A program made the position numbers and the translations under genes. Below, one piece after another: positions 12,101 to 22,854 of a DNA stretch of 33,963 nt (the stretch's first letter is position 1; each line of letters begins with the position of its first letter). Source of the DNA: Asterionellopsis glacialis (Eukaryota > Bacillariophyta > Plagiogrammaphyceae > Rhaphoneidales > Asterionellopsidaceae); contig WKLE02006682.1 of NCBI GenBank assembly GCA_014885115.2, positions 1 through 33,963 on the forward strand, given 5' to 3'. The notes beneath the pieces are model-generated. The model was not told the DNA's origin. It ran no database searches and saw only the letters and a program-made list of their open reading frames with translations.

Positions 12101-12358
12101 GATATAGAAAAATGCATTTGATGGACTTTCACTAGCAGTGTCTTGTTGGTGTAAGATCCAGATAGCATGAAGAGAGTATGTGTACAATAAAAACGAATGT
12201 ATCAAATCTTGTTTGCTTGGCAGTTTGGATACTAGTAAACAGTGGTATTTTAGTATTGTCATAGGAATTTCTGACATTAGAGCATGATGAGTTCACAATC
12301 TAACTTGCTTATAAATTCTTTTTCTATATTTTCTTAATAAAAAACTAACAATCTACTA

Positions 12359-12465
12359 GGGGGGCTTATGTATCATCAGTACCAATAGCCTAAACTTTGT
12401 TAAAGGTACTAATATCAATCTAGTACCATTTGATTCTGAATAGGTGGTAAATCATGTAGCCCCCC
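12359..12465. repeat. 107-bp palindromic element (MITE-like)
   Basis: The outer arms are GGGGGGCT (12359-12366) and AGCCCCCC (12458-12465), each followed inward by a shared TATG/CATG-like word. A second, inner perfect pair is GGTACTA (12405-12411) with TAGTACC (12421-12427). The runs of G and C stand out in an AT-rich tract. A target-site duplication is not evident. Confidence 0.5.
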
Positions 12466-13975
12466 AGGTAATACTTCTTCTCACCTTGATATGTTACAGA
12501 ACAGAATTAATCACCTACCACAACACTGCACCCAACATGACTTCAATGGTGATGGCTTCAAATCTATAGGGAGGATGAGGACCTTATCTTATACTACATA
12601 GGGTAAGACTTCCATACAAAGTCCAATTATGCCCTATGCGCTAGTGTCGACAGCAGCACAACACAACAATCAGACAATCAACACACAAAAGAAAAGAAGA
12701 CTTTTATTTGGTGATGAAAATTATGAGCTTAGTTTAATCCGGAGAAGATCCGGCAATTTAGTAAGAAGTAAAAGATTCAGGAAATATTAGTAAATGGTAA
12801 ATTTATGAGTCCGTCTGCTTCCCATGCATCAATCATCCATCCTCAAGAGTGTCCTACAGGGAGTGTACTTCAAATTATACCATCAAGGGAAATACAGACT
12901 TTATGTATAGAGTAAAATAATAGTCCATAATATCAAAGAAAGACTGCAGAACAAGTGATACTGCATCAATAAGCACTGTTCTAGCATTAAAAAAATACTA
13001 CCAATGTTACTCCTCTTTCTGTACCAACATCACCCAACTATAATACAGTCCTTTTTGAAAGACCCTCAACATAATCAAAATGTTGAAATTCTCTAGGACA
13101 TGAAATTTTTGACTACATAAATTTAGGAACAAAATTTCAATACTGATGCTCCCAGTCATATAATTTTGTTTCTACAAGTTAAGAGAGCTTTTCTAGCTGA
13201 TACCTCTTGATTCATATATTTGGTATCTTATCAAATTTTTCTTGCTAAGTGTATGGAAACGTGAGCTCCTTGTAGCTTGAAACAAGCTTAAGTTTTCATG
13301 TTTCTGTGTTTGTTGTGTCCAGGATCATGGCCAGAAGTTGGAATGATTTCCTGACATCATGCAAAGAATTTAGTAGGTTTGACAAAAATAAAAATAGTTT
13401 TTTTGAACTAAAATGATATTTGTTTCCTAAATCTATTAAGCTTTTACTACTACTTCAACCCCCAGATTTCAAAGCATTCAGCACTGCCTCAGCTTCAAGA
13501 ACAGAATTAAGCTGTCTTTGTGAAGTTGAAATTGCTCCTAAAAATATCTCTCAACAGCCTACTGATTATCTGCTACAATATTTATTGTAATCTTTCATTG
13601 TCATCAATGAAGGCATAGCAGTACTTTTAAGTAAATCTGAAAGTTTTGTCTTTGAAATGACTGGTGAAGGACAACAGCCACCCACACTAGGGTTCTTACT
13701 TCTCACTATATAGTGGCTGTTTGGCATCTGTCAGCACCTCTAGTGGATCCCTGGTTGCCTGAGTGACCCAAGAGTCTCTCTTTTTACCATACTTAGTAGA
13801 AGCGTACTCACCCTCATGCACTCATTAAATATTAGTTATTATATAATAATGCTTTATACTAGTGGCTCTTACTACACACCACATGGTAATTTTTACTGTT
13901 GTGCTCCATGCAAAATCATATGTACATGTAATAAGCTCAGTTGTAGTTAACTTCTTGGTTTGATGTTCATCATAG

Positions 13976-14170
13976 GAGGTTTTGGATACAGGATTGAATT
14001 TGGAAGACTCACTTATAAATTTCAAGCTTCAAGTAGATTACAGGCTGTCACCTATTGGTGAAGATGGATTCTACCAGAGAGATGTGTTTGCACATGTGGT
14101 ATATAATTATTGCTCCTGGGTTAAGAAGAATCTTTCCACCCTAGGTGATGTTGCAACAGAAGCTTCATAA
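13976..14170 (+). other. Coding-like fragment, unidentified
   Basis: This stretch is richer in GC (near 47% in the line I counted) than the rest of the CpG-depleted tract and is open for about 62 codons from an ATG at 13982. The translation (DTGLNLEDSLINF, LSPIGEDGFYQRDVF) has a balanced, protein-like composition, but I recognise no family. It may be a leftover piece of a transposon or gene. It is not annotated as a functional gene. Confidence 0.25.
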
Positions 14171-15650
14171 ATTGTGAATTGGGGAATGTCTATAATACAA
14201 CAGGCTCAAGAAGTTTATCTTACTAATCACTAATGTGAACAAGAAAGTCAAAGTTTTGTTTTTGAGAACATGCTGGCCACTTTCTCACAAACATATTAAA
14301 TTTCTTGCAGTAAAGGATTAAGAAAGAATGTTTTTGGAAAACTTTCTTATTGTAGTTTTGATGGTTGTCATGCTTGTCTTGGGCAATTCAAAACAATCAT
14401 CTTAACCCCTTAACTCTTGAGATGCTGGTGTATGAGCAATCTCCAATTCAAGATGATAAATAAATTACTGCCCCACTAACTAGAGAGAAGCTTCTTACTA
14501 TGTCACTCATAGTACACTATAGTTTAAGTGATCTTATCATGCATATCCACAGCATGTCTTGAGACTCACCACACATGAATAAAAATGTCCTCTTAGTTCC
14601 TTTATCACCATATCGTCACATATTTATGTAAGTACCATATATAACCCAAGTAAGTGAGTGACAGAGACATCTTTTTGAATCGAGAGCCATAATAGAGGAA
14701 AGTCATCATAAGTGGTATTGAATTATTTGAATTTCAGAGCTAAAGAAATATAGGAGTAATTTATGTTGTTTCCTTTGTTGTTCTTATTCTTGTAAATAAT
14801 CTCATTACTATTCTCATGCCATGTATTTTTTTAATATATGAAAGCACCCACCAAATGCAAAAATGTATAATAAAATAGGTTGAGGAGTGGTGCAATTGGC
14901 TTGATCTGGTGGGGTTTATACCTTGGTAGGTTTTTCTAGAGGTACTAAGTGTTTTACATGTCCAATTGTTCTAAGCTTTTTTTAAACCTTAAATGCATTG
15001 TAACTAATTGATGCATAGATGGACACAGCAATCTACCAAATACTTCAAAACTACTCAATGTTGGAAGGATTAAACCAAAAAGTTATTAAAACTAGTGTCT
15101 GTAGTACATCACTGAAATTGTGGTTTGTTATTTTGTGTTTGTTGGAGATAGTGTTTCTTCTTGGTCATTCCACAATAATAATGTTTTCAATCAACAATCC
15201 TCTTCATCATTTCACATCATGAAATTGTTGAGACCTACAAAGAGCATACAGTAAAGCAGCTTGAATAGCAAATCTGGTTACATAGTTAATGATTGTGGGG
15301 TATACTGTATACTGATAATGTTTCATAATTATCAATTCTGAAGCTGGTGTCATATAAGTGCTGTGTAAATCTAGCAGTACTAGTAGTACCCAGCATGATA
15401 ATTAAAAAATTCTAATGAGAAAAAAATCAAAGTGCAAAATACACATACATTAAAGAAAACTCTTTTTTTTATGCATGAGCGAGGTATAAGATATATTGGA
15501 TTTCATTTTCTAGCTACTTGTTGTTAGTGCTCCTAAACTTTCTATAGTATAACAGATTCAAAGAAATTGATTATGATATGATGATTATTGAAGTTGTTAA
15601 AAAGTCAAAGAGGATCAAGTTCATACGATTGTTTTCATAATAAAGTTTTT

Positions 15651-16668
15651 AGGTCCTGTGTCAACAGCTTTTCAAAAAGCTAAAAAGCCTGAACCCAAGA
15701 CTTTTTTGGGTAGGCCCAAATAGGCTCTAAAAATTGAAATTTACTCTGTCTGTGTGAACAGCTTTTCAAAAAGTCAAAAAGCTGAAAACGTTATAATAAT
15801 GCTTTTCTGCTGCATTTGCTTCTGAGAATACTGGATAACTTAGGGTTAGAAATATAACCTGTACAAATTGTATGTAGCCGGTACCAGTAAAGAGTAAAGA
15901 TTGTACCTGGTACAAGGACCTATTGCAAAGAGTATTAAAATTTGATATATCATATCATCATTCATCAATTTTTTGTGAGGTTTGCAAGCACAACAAAGGC
16001 ATTCAAGCATAAAGATGGCAACCTCCTGATTGAAGTAACAAAACAACAAACCATTTAGATTTAATTTCTGTTTGATCATTTTAATTATTGACATCTGAAG
16101 TGTGGGGGTTGCTGCATTAAAGAAACATAATTTGCAGCAAAAGTAACAATCAACAAAAGGAACAAAACTGGACGGCAGTTGAAACAAGGCTACCATCATG
16201 TATTTTCAGTATTCACCAGTCATCATACTTGGTGCTCTTGTTGTTGTTCCTCTGTTGCTTTTAGACAAAATTTGACAAAGGCAACAAAGGCAACAAAGGC
16301 AGCAGATATTCCAAATCCCATTGCTGTTGGTGAATCTGGTACATGCACCAAAAGAACCTGGAGGGAGTATTTCTGCAGATTTTTTTTGGAATTATTTTGA
16401 TTGGTAGAGAGGTCTGTTGGAGGTAGTTCAGAAAATCAGTCCAGGAAAAATATTGACACACTCTTGAGATGGAGTATGTAAATATTTTTTTCTGCGGGCC
16501 CTTTGCACTAAAACAGCTACTAAAACATGTACAGTTTATTATTTTTTTGACAAATTCTGTTTAGACCCTCTTTTGAGGCCTATCTCCAGTAGTATGTCAT
16601 CCGGAAATGTGCAAGGTTTTCAGGTTTTTAGATTTTCAGCTGTTTGCAAAGCTGTTGACACAGGACCT
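15651..16668. mobile_element. Non-autonomous DNA transposon with terminal inverted repeats
   Basis: The left end begins AGGTCCTGTGTCAACAGCTT (15651-15670), and its exact reverse complement closes the element at 16649-16668. Identity is perfect over 21 bases and continues with few mismatches to about 37 (CAAAnAGCTnAAAA). A subterminal direct copy of the left end lies at 15751-15784, offset by 94 bases. The 1,018-bp interior is AT-rich and carries no transposase frame. No target-site duplication is clear at the flanks, so the superfamily is not assigned. Subterminal repeats of this sort are common in hAT-like elements. Confidence 0.7.
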
Positions 16669-17444
16669 TTGGGGGTGCATAACTTGAGTGCAAGCAAATA
16701 TCTGAGATTTGGTTTTGGGTGTCATAAACTATTAAACTGATGTGGCCACCATTTTATTATGTTATGGCATCCAGATCTTTTTCTGAGGGCTACTTGGACA
16801 TGTCCAAAAAAATAGGTTTTGCCAAGTCAGACACCAAACTTTATATTCCATATTTATTTGTTTTTTTTTGGATTCATTCAAATGCACCACAGCCTCTCAA
16901 TACAAGCATTTGCAGCACATAATATACTCACATGACATTGTCATCACAACAGCATTCACTGCTACCACAGTGACTTTCAAATTTTACAAGGGACAACTCC
17001 ATGTTGCTTTTACTATGTACAACACCCCCCTGTGAAAGTGGCAAGACAAATGGTACATCTTCTTATAGTAAAGTAAGTGTATCTGGTTTGGTATCACCTT
17101 TTGACATCATCAACAACAAAAACAACAATCCACCATTATTTGAGATGCACAACTGTTCTTAATTATTCATAGATGTTAATTTTTTGAAATAAGTATATGT
17201 GAGACATTAGGATGGTTGTTGGATTCATTTGCTGTGGACTTCATTTTTATAAACAGTATTTGAATGCAATGGTTGGTACACCATGAGATTGCACTAGGCA
17301 GGCAAAAAAAAACACAGAATCACTCAACAATCATACTACACTCCCTGTAATAATTTATGAATTTTGGCTGGGGGGAAATCAAATAAATATAAATTTTTGC
17401 ACTTGAGTTATGCACTATGCTTCCATGGGGTGAATCACAGACAG

Positions 17445-17528
17445 ACCAAAACCAAAACCAAAACCAAAACCAAAACCAAAACCAAAACCAAAACCAAAAC
17501 CAAAACCAAAACCAAAACCAAAACCAAA
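17445..17528. repeat. Hexanucleotide microsatellite (ACCAAA)14
   Basis: There are fourteen uninterrupted copies of ACCAAA over 84 bp. In one frame it reads as a Lys-Thr run, but the surrounding frame shows no protein character. The purity of the array contrasts with the decayed look of the tract around it. Confidence 0.95.
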
Positions 17529-17655
17529 TGTTCAGATATGATATTTAATTGCCCTTAAGTTATGCATCCACTTACTGGAGAAGTATAAAAAATAATAATC
17601 AAGGGTTGCACTATTGGACATGTTTGAAGGTCTACCGGGCATGAAGCAAAAAGTT

Positions 17656-17682
17656 TGCTTTGACTGTGAATCGAACACAGGG

Positions 17683-17723
<41 letters not shown>

Positions 17724-17728
17724 AAAGC
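17656..17728 (-). tRNA. tRNA-Phe (anticodon GAA), second copy
   Basis: It is identical over 73 bases to the copy at 981-1053, with the same acceptor (GCTTTGA/TCAAAGC), anticodon loop CTGAAGA and discriminator A. On the minus strand a run of five T follows the 3' end, a likely polymerase III terminator. The 5' flank shares a short block (CGACGGACAGACG on the plus strand) with the first copy and then diverges. It lies exactly at the right edge of the CpG-depleted tract, where normal CG density resumes. Confidence 0.95.
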
Positions 17729-18272
17729 TCCCGACGGACAGACGGTAGAGGATTATCAAAAATGTTAAACTCTGTCAAAACTTACGAAGGACAGACGACT
17801 ATTTTTTATCTTCCCAAATATAAAAAATATGCTAGAAGTTTATTCCACTCACAAAACACAAACTACAACATGGACCTACAAAAAATTCGTAGTAGGTCCA
17901 ATCCCTGAACATAAATTATGAATCCGTCTAGTGAGTCCTAGAGTCTAGGTCTCAGTCCAGTCCTACATAGATACTGTCGACAAAAAGAAAATAAGTTCAG
18001 TGACAAACAAATGAACTGAACTCCAAAACTTTTCTTGTGCTAGACTTGTGGAACATGAAACGAATATCCATAATAACTTGCTGCTTCCTATTATACCACC
18101 TCTAGTGCCCTAGAGCAGGATGTTAGGCATTACTGTAGTAGTGCTTATGATTTTTGCCTGCAGCAATTGCTGTCCCTACAGTCAGTGTCTAATTCCTGCG
18201 AAGAAGGAAACTGGTGAAAATTTTTCTGTGCCTGGTAACAGCCAGCGCATCACTCTTACCGACTGTCTGTAG
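17729..18272. other. Intergenic region 3' of PLAC8 gene 2
   Basis: No coding signal is supportable here. A frame that overlaps the tRNA (17660-17908) is only the translated tRNA and its flank. CG density is intermediate. Confidence 0.45.
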
Positions 18273-18595
18273 CAGTTCCCATTCATCTTCTGATGACAAT
18301 GTGGATATTTTTCTCCAGTAGATTTGCTAACTTCTCGTCGAAAAGCGATATTTAAATAAAAAAGCATTCGTATCTCTATTGCTGTAGATTTATGGCATAC
18401 CAAATATAGGCGTCAATACAGATAAGGTAATGTATCACAGTTCCCATTCATCTTTTGATGACAATGTGGATATTTGTCTCCAGTAGATTTGCTAACTTCT
18501 GCTCGAAAAGCGGAATTTAATGCATTCGTATCTCTATTGCTTTAGATTTATCGCATACCAAATATAGGCGTCAATACAGGTAAGGAATGTATCAC
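18273..18595. repeat. Tandem duplication, two copies of about 160 bp
   Basis: The block starting CAGTTCCCATTCATCTTCTG at 18273 recurs at 18438, a period of 165 bp. It has only scattered substitutions and one short deletion (an A-rich stretch lost in copy two). Both copies end in a GTAAGG...ATGTATCAC segment. It lies just beyond the stop codon of PLAC8 gene 2, so one copy may be within its 3' UTR. No coding potential is evident. Confidence 0.85.
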
Positions 18596-18652
18596 TTTGG
18601 AATTTTATGTTCTTTAGCAGCATGCCCACAGAATTTTACTATTACTGGACTA

Positions 18653-21641
18653 TTATACACACCACGAGGGGCTCACACCAGGGGTAAAATGAGTGAAAAT
18701 AGATGAAATTGTTGAATCCGAGGGTGAAGGTGGTACATCGACTTGGATATGTTCCGGAAGTCCCGTCGATGTACAGAACAATGAGGGATAGGTTTCGTAA
18801 TCTACAGTTTGTCTCAACATTTGTATAAGAACATAAGGAGCACAACAAAAACCCATGAATACATCTTCATATGGTCCGCACCTTTCTTTCTTAATTCTGT
18901 ACCGCTTTCTCAATCTCCTTCTGATTGAGATCACATTAAGAATAAAGTATGCGACAAAAACTCCGTTGAATACAGCAACGAGGAATGTCTTAAGGACGGA
19001 AGGCAGAGACAGCCACCCCGCCGATATAGCACTTGACGGTAGATAATATAGTAGACAGTTGACAACTACGAAAAACATGGTAAAAATACAAGCCACCCGG
19101 AAAGCATGTCTTTGTCCATCAAGTTTCGGCAAGAAAGCCCAACCTGTTCTCATTCGCACCATGATCTGTCCAAGAGCGACTGAGACAATAATATTAATCG
19201 GTAACGAATAAAAAAATTAGACACGTCTAAAAGAGGAATGAAGCAGGCGTTACACACTTCACTTTTCTAAACTTACCAAAAGGACAGCAAAATGAATTTA
19301 TGACGCTGGGGTGGAATGGGCCATATTTGAATAGATCAAAACCTTTAGCTTTCCAACTTCCAAAATGAAATGCAGTACCAGGACCTCCTAATTCTTCATC
19401 AATGCCTTTAATCTCTACATCTGAGGTTAAAACTCGAATTTCTTTTTCAGTCTCAAAAACTTCGCCCTTCTCGTACCCACCTTCGAGCTATGAATACAAG
19501 AAGATAACGAAAAATAAATATTGTAAGAGTCAAACATACCTACAATGAAGAAAAATACATGGATTTTTAAATGCTCACCGTTGTTTACTCACCACCTTGG
19601 TAGTGAAACTGTCATCTTCATGCTCTGCCTCAAGTGCATAATTTTCAGGAAGCTTTGCTGGGGCAGCTACAGCGATAGTATCCGAGTCCTGACAGCGACT
19701 CCTTTTTTGACTTTCAATATCAGATCGCATTAAAGATAAATCAATTTCGGGTATTTGTATTTGTTCTTCAGGATTCTGACTTGCTTCCATGATGTCATCA
19801 ATATGGGAATTTTTCTCATTGTAATCTCCCCCGACTGACTTCGTTGCGCCTCTGCTGTTATCAGATGCATGAGAATTAGTAGACCTTTGCGAGCGTGAAG
19901 GATGAGGGCGACTTTCCGTTTGAGATCCTCTTGATGAGCTAGATAAATTTCTCTCAGAATTTGTTTCCCCCAACAATTTATTTAGTTCGGACCTCAATCG
20001 GCGTAGACGCTGCTGGCAGCTACGTTGAACATCTTTGTTCGAAGTCATTAAGAGCATAGTGGAAACTTTTTTGGCTTCTTCCAAAATCTTTTGGCGCTCT
20101 ACTGATTGCTCTAATTCATTTGTACTTTGTTTAGATTTGCCACCTTCAACGATTTCTACAGGCCTAGTTTTAGGATCACTCGGGTTTGCTGGTAGAATAT
20201 TTGGATTGTATCTAATTTCTTTCCACTTACCTTGCGATGATTCTGATGTGACAACCACTTCAGCTTCAAAATACGCAAGTGTCTCGCTGGTTAAGTTGTA
20301 ATTGACCATCGCATCAGACTTTCTCACTGGTCTTTGCTGGGTGACTTTATCGTCGTTGCCACTAGAGCTATGCTTTACATGAGGTTTCCAATCTGTCGGC
20401 ACTCTCCTTTTTGCTGGGTGATCACCGTCCAAGTTTTCAGCCTTGGAATTTACCACTTCCAATTCAAGAAGCGACCCCTCATCACTTTCACCAGACCCAG
20501 AATGGTACAAATGGTGAACTCTGGAACCTTGGTTGATCGGACGATGGTTTTCGGAAACCTTTTGATGACCTATACCTATACCATAATTTGGTGCGTTTGA
20601 TGTTTCATCCGCCTCCGCAAAAATATTAACAGTGTTACTTGGACTTTGATACCCAGGTAATCCATTTTCAGGGAAAAATATTTTACGAGAAGGTTCTTTT
20701 TCTTGCTGTGCGTGAAAAGGCTGTTTCTCAGGTATATGTTGACCAGCGACTTGTCGTTGGCGTCTTGGCGGTGCTTCTCTTTGGCTTTTGTCATTTTGGG
20801 GCATACTGCTGGATGACTCATTGCGTACATCTTGTCCTCTTTCATTACATCCGTCTACCAGTTGTTCAATCTTTGTATTTCTTTGGTCATCGTCATCGCC
20901 TGGGCTCTCGGTATCCCCAGAGGCACTTAGTTGAGGAGGTTCATAACGCGCGGCAGCTTCATGCCGTGCTATTTGAGCTCTTTCTTTCCATTTGTCTGTC
21001 ACCTTTTCATCTTTAAGGAGTGGATAACCGTGCACAACTATCGCCTTAAATACCTCTCGAGTCAAAGCGATTATATCGTGCTCATCTTTGTGTGCGACCG
21101 ACGAGATGAATTTCATTCGATACTGCAAAGCATCTCTGAAATCGATTACGTCTTGCTTGGTCAGGCTTGGCTTTCGAGGTACTTGAGTATCTCCGGTAGC
21201 GAATGACCAGAAATCATCCATAGCGTCCAGTATCCAATCGGCTCCCCATCCCATGGTGTTAGACTGGTCTTGTTGGATTTCACTAAGAATAACATGCGAC
21301 ATAAAGGCGAACTCGTCATCATCATACTTTAAGCTATTCCTGAAGCTCACCTTCTTGCTTGAACCACCACCACTGTTTAATCTTTTATGTCTTCTTCTTT
21401 GTGAAGATGAAATGGTTTGTCTTGCACTACTTCCTGGCATCGATGTCAAAGCAGGGGCCTTTTCAGCGCTCATAATTGGTTGCGCCAACTCGTCCAACGA
21501 TCTAGCCTCGTTCTCAAACTGTGACGGCAATATCATTGGTAGAGACCCGTTTGCACTGAGTGATACGTTTCCATGTTTATTTTCTCTTTCCCGTTGTAGA
21601 TCATCGGCAACAGTTGGTGTATACCTTCGCGAGTGCGCCAT
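18653..21641 (-). pseudogene. PLAC8-domain membrane protein (family member 2), frame-disrupted
   Basis: Exon 1 runs 21641-19593, exon 2 19489-19277 and exon 3 19179-18653, with GTGAGT and GTAAGT donors. The start is taken at ATG 21641 (MAHSRRYTPT), which has G at -3 and +4. An in-frame ATG at 21731 would add a hydrophobic N-terminus. With that start, residues about 134-207 are the shared helical region (LTKQDVIDFRDALQYRM). The two-helix motif (EEAKKVSTMLLM...RLRRLRSELNKLLGE) and the module LPENYALEAE...GGYEKGEVFET follow. In exon 2 the frame carrying KGEVFET stops at 19427-19429. The frame that continues to the conserved ending FCCPFG and VALGQIM is closed upstream by TGA at 19449-19451. So a frame change is needed between them. 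The PLAC8 Cys motif is also eroded (FCCAPYVLIQ where sisters have CMPC or CTCC). It may be a pseudogene, contain an unseen intron, or reflect a sequencing error. Confidence 0.65.
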
Positions 21642-22854
21642 GTCACCGGTTGAGGCTCTACGACGGTAACCACTTGGATGTTTGAGTGACAGAAAAAATA
21701 AGAATGTGAAATGTGAGAGAGGGAACGACATTCGAAATCTGAAGCAAGAGTGATGATCTGCTACGAGCAATGAGCGAGCTAAACCTGGAGCTTAATAATT
21801 ACTGACTGTAACGGCCATTTTCCAAATCTAAAATCTGTCCATAGTGACCCCAAAATCTTCTGAACTATTGTTAAATATTTTCAATATCTGGTAAGCGCTT
21901 GACCAATAGCATAATGCTGGTACTGTACTCGGAACTTATAAAATCTAATAGCAGGTAATATGTGTATCTCCAATTCATTAGTGTCTACTAGATTAACCGT
22001 TCAGGATGTATTTACCTGGTACTAATATCATTATTTGAAAAAAATTGGCGACGAGAAACCACTGCAAAGTATCCGGCAAATTTTAGAAGGCTGGACGGTA
22101 ATGTCGATGTGTACCTGGTAGTTTTTTGGATACAGGTAGCTGGTACCTGGGTACAGTACGTACCAGGTGTACCTGGTACACGTTAAAGCTGTTCCTTCTT
22201 ACTCAGGAGTCCTTTCCTGTGTCCTCCAGGTACTGATTGTCTGTGCCTATTAAATTACCTAGTATTTACTGGCTGTCCTCCTTACCAGGTACTATGTAGG
22301 GGTCCCAGAGGCTCATAATGTACCAGGTATTAAATACTCCGTAATGGTAGTATTAGTACAAAGTACAGTAGTATCTGGTACCTGGACCTTGCTTTTCATA
22401 GCCAATGTACCAGGTACCGTACAGTACTTGTACCATAAGGTATTCGAATACTTGTACAATACGTGGTACGTAAGATATTGGACGTTGGGGGGACACTAAG
22501 AACTCTTCATATATGCAAATAGACAAAAATAAGGTACGAGTACCAGGTAGAATATCAACAATGAACAGAGAGTAGGTCCTCTACTCTAGAGAGACTGGTC
22601 CTCTCTCTCAAGGGTACTAGTCTAGTACCAGTAACTGGTGAGTCTCAGTCGGGCATCGAGCGTCCTCCAGAGAGAGTCTTCTGGTACGAGTACGTCTCTG
22701 ACTTCTCGCTGTCTTGAATCTTGGGAGACTTCTCTTTGGAACCGACAGACATGTTGTTCATTCACGTCGACCACAACAGTCTGTCGTGACAATAATCTTA
22801 GACTGGAGTTTTCATTCAACTTATCAAAGTTTGAAAGAAAGTTATACAAAATTA
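21642..22854. promoter_or_regulatory. Divergent intergenic region dense in TACCAGGTAC and CTCTAGAGAG words
   Basis: It separates the minus-strand PLAC8 gene 2 from the plus-strand RBR gene. From about 21900 to 22640 it holds many TACCTGG/CCAGGTA words in both orientations and GGTCCTCTACTCTAGAGAG patches near 22575. A short upstream open frame (22751-22789, 12 codons) precedes the RBR start. Function is inferred only from position. Confidence 0.4.

Larger units (their letters stand above)
8400..17630. other. Gene-free, AT-rich, CpG-depleted tract
   Basis: By eye I count about 23 CG dinucleotides in roughly 9.2 kb. At about 33-35% GC, estimated from sample lines, about 270 would be expected. 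Flanking DNA on both sides has CG at normal density. No open frame longer than about 120 codons occurs, and none has a recognisable domain. The tract contains fold-back elements at 9042-9182, 12359-12465 and 15651-16668, a small CATCCAA direct repeat near 10300, a triplicated 9-mer near 16273-16303 and the hexamer array at 17445-17528. The pattern fits long-methylated, decayed repetitive DNA. A centromere-like role is possible but unproven. Confidence 0.8.

Noticed and set aside
17445..17528. ACCAAA array as telomeric or Lys-Thr coding repeat
   Set aside because: Diatom telomeres use TTAGGG. The array is internal and the surrounding frame is not protein-like.
22638..22854. Upstream extension of the RBR frame and an overlapping 80-codon frame
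   Set aside because: These frames begin with GTG or TTG, and the first in-frame ATG is at 22855. The region carries intergenic palindrome words.
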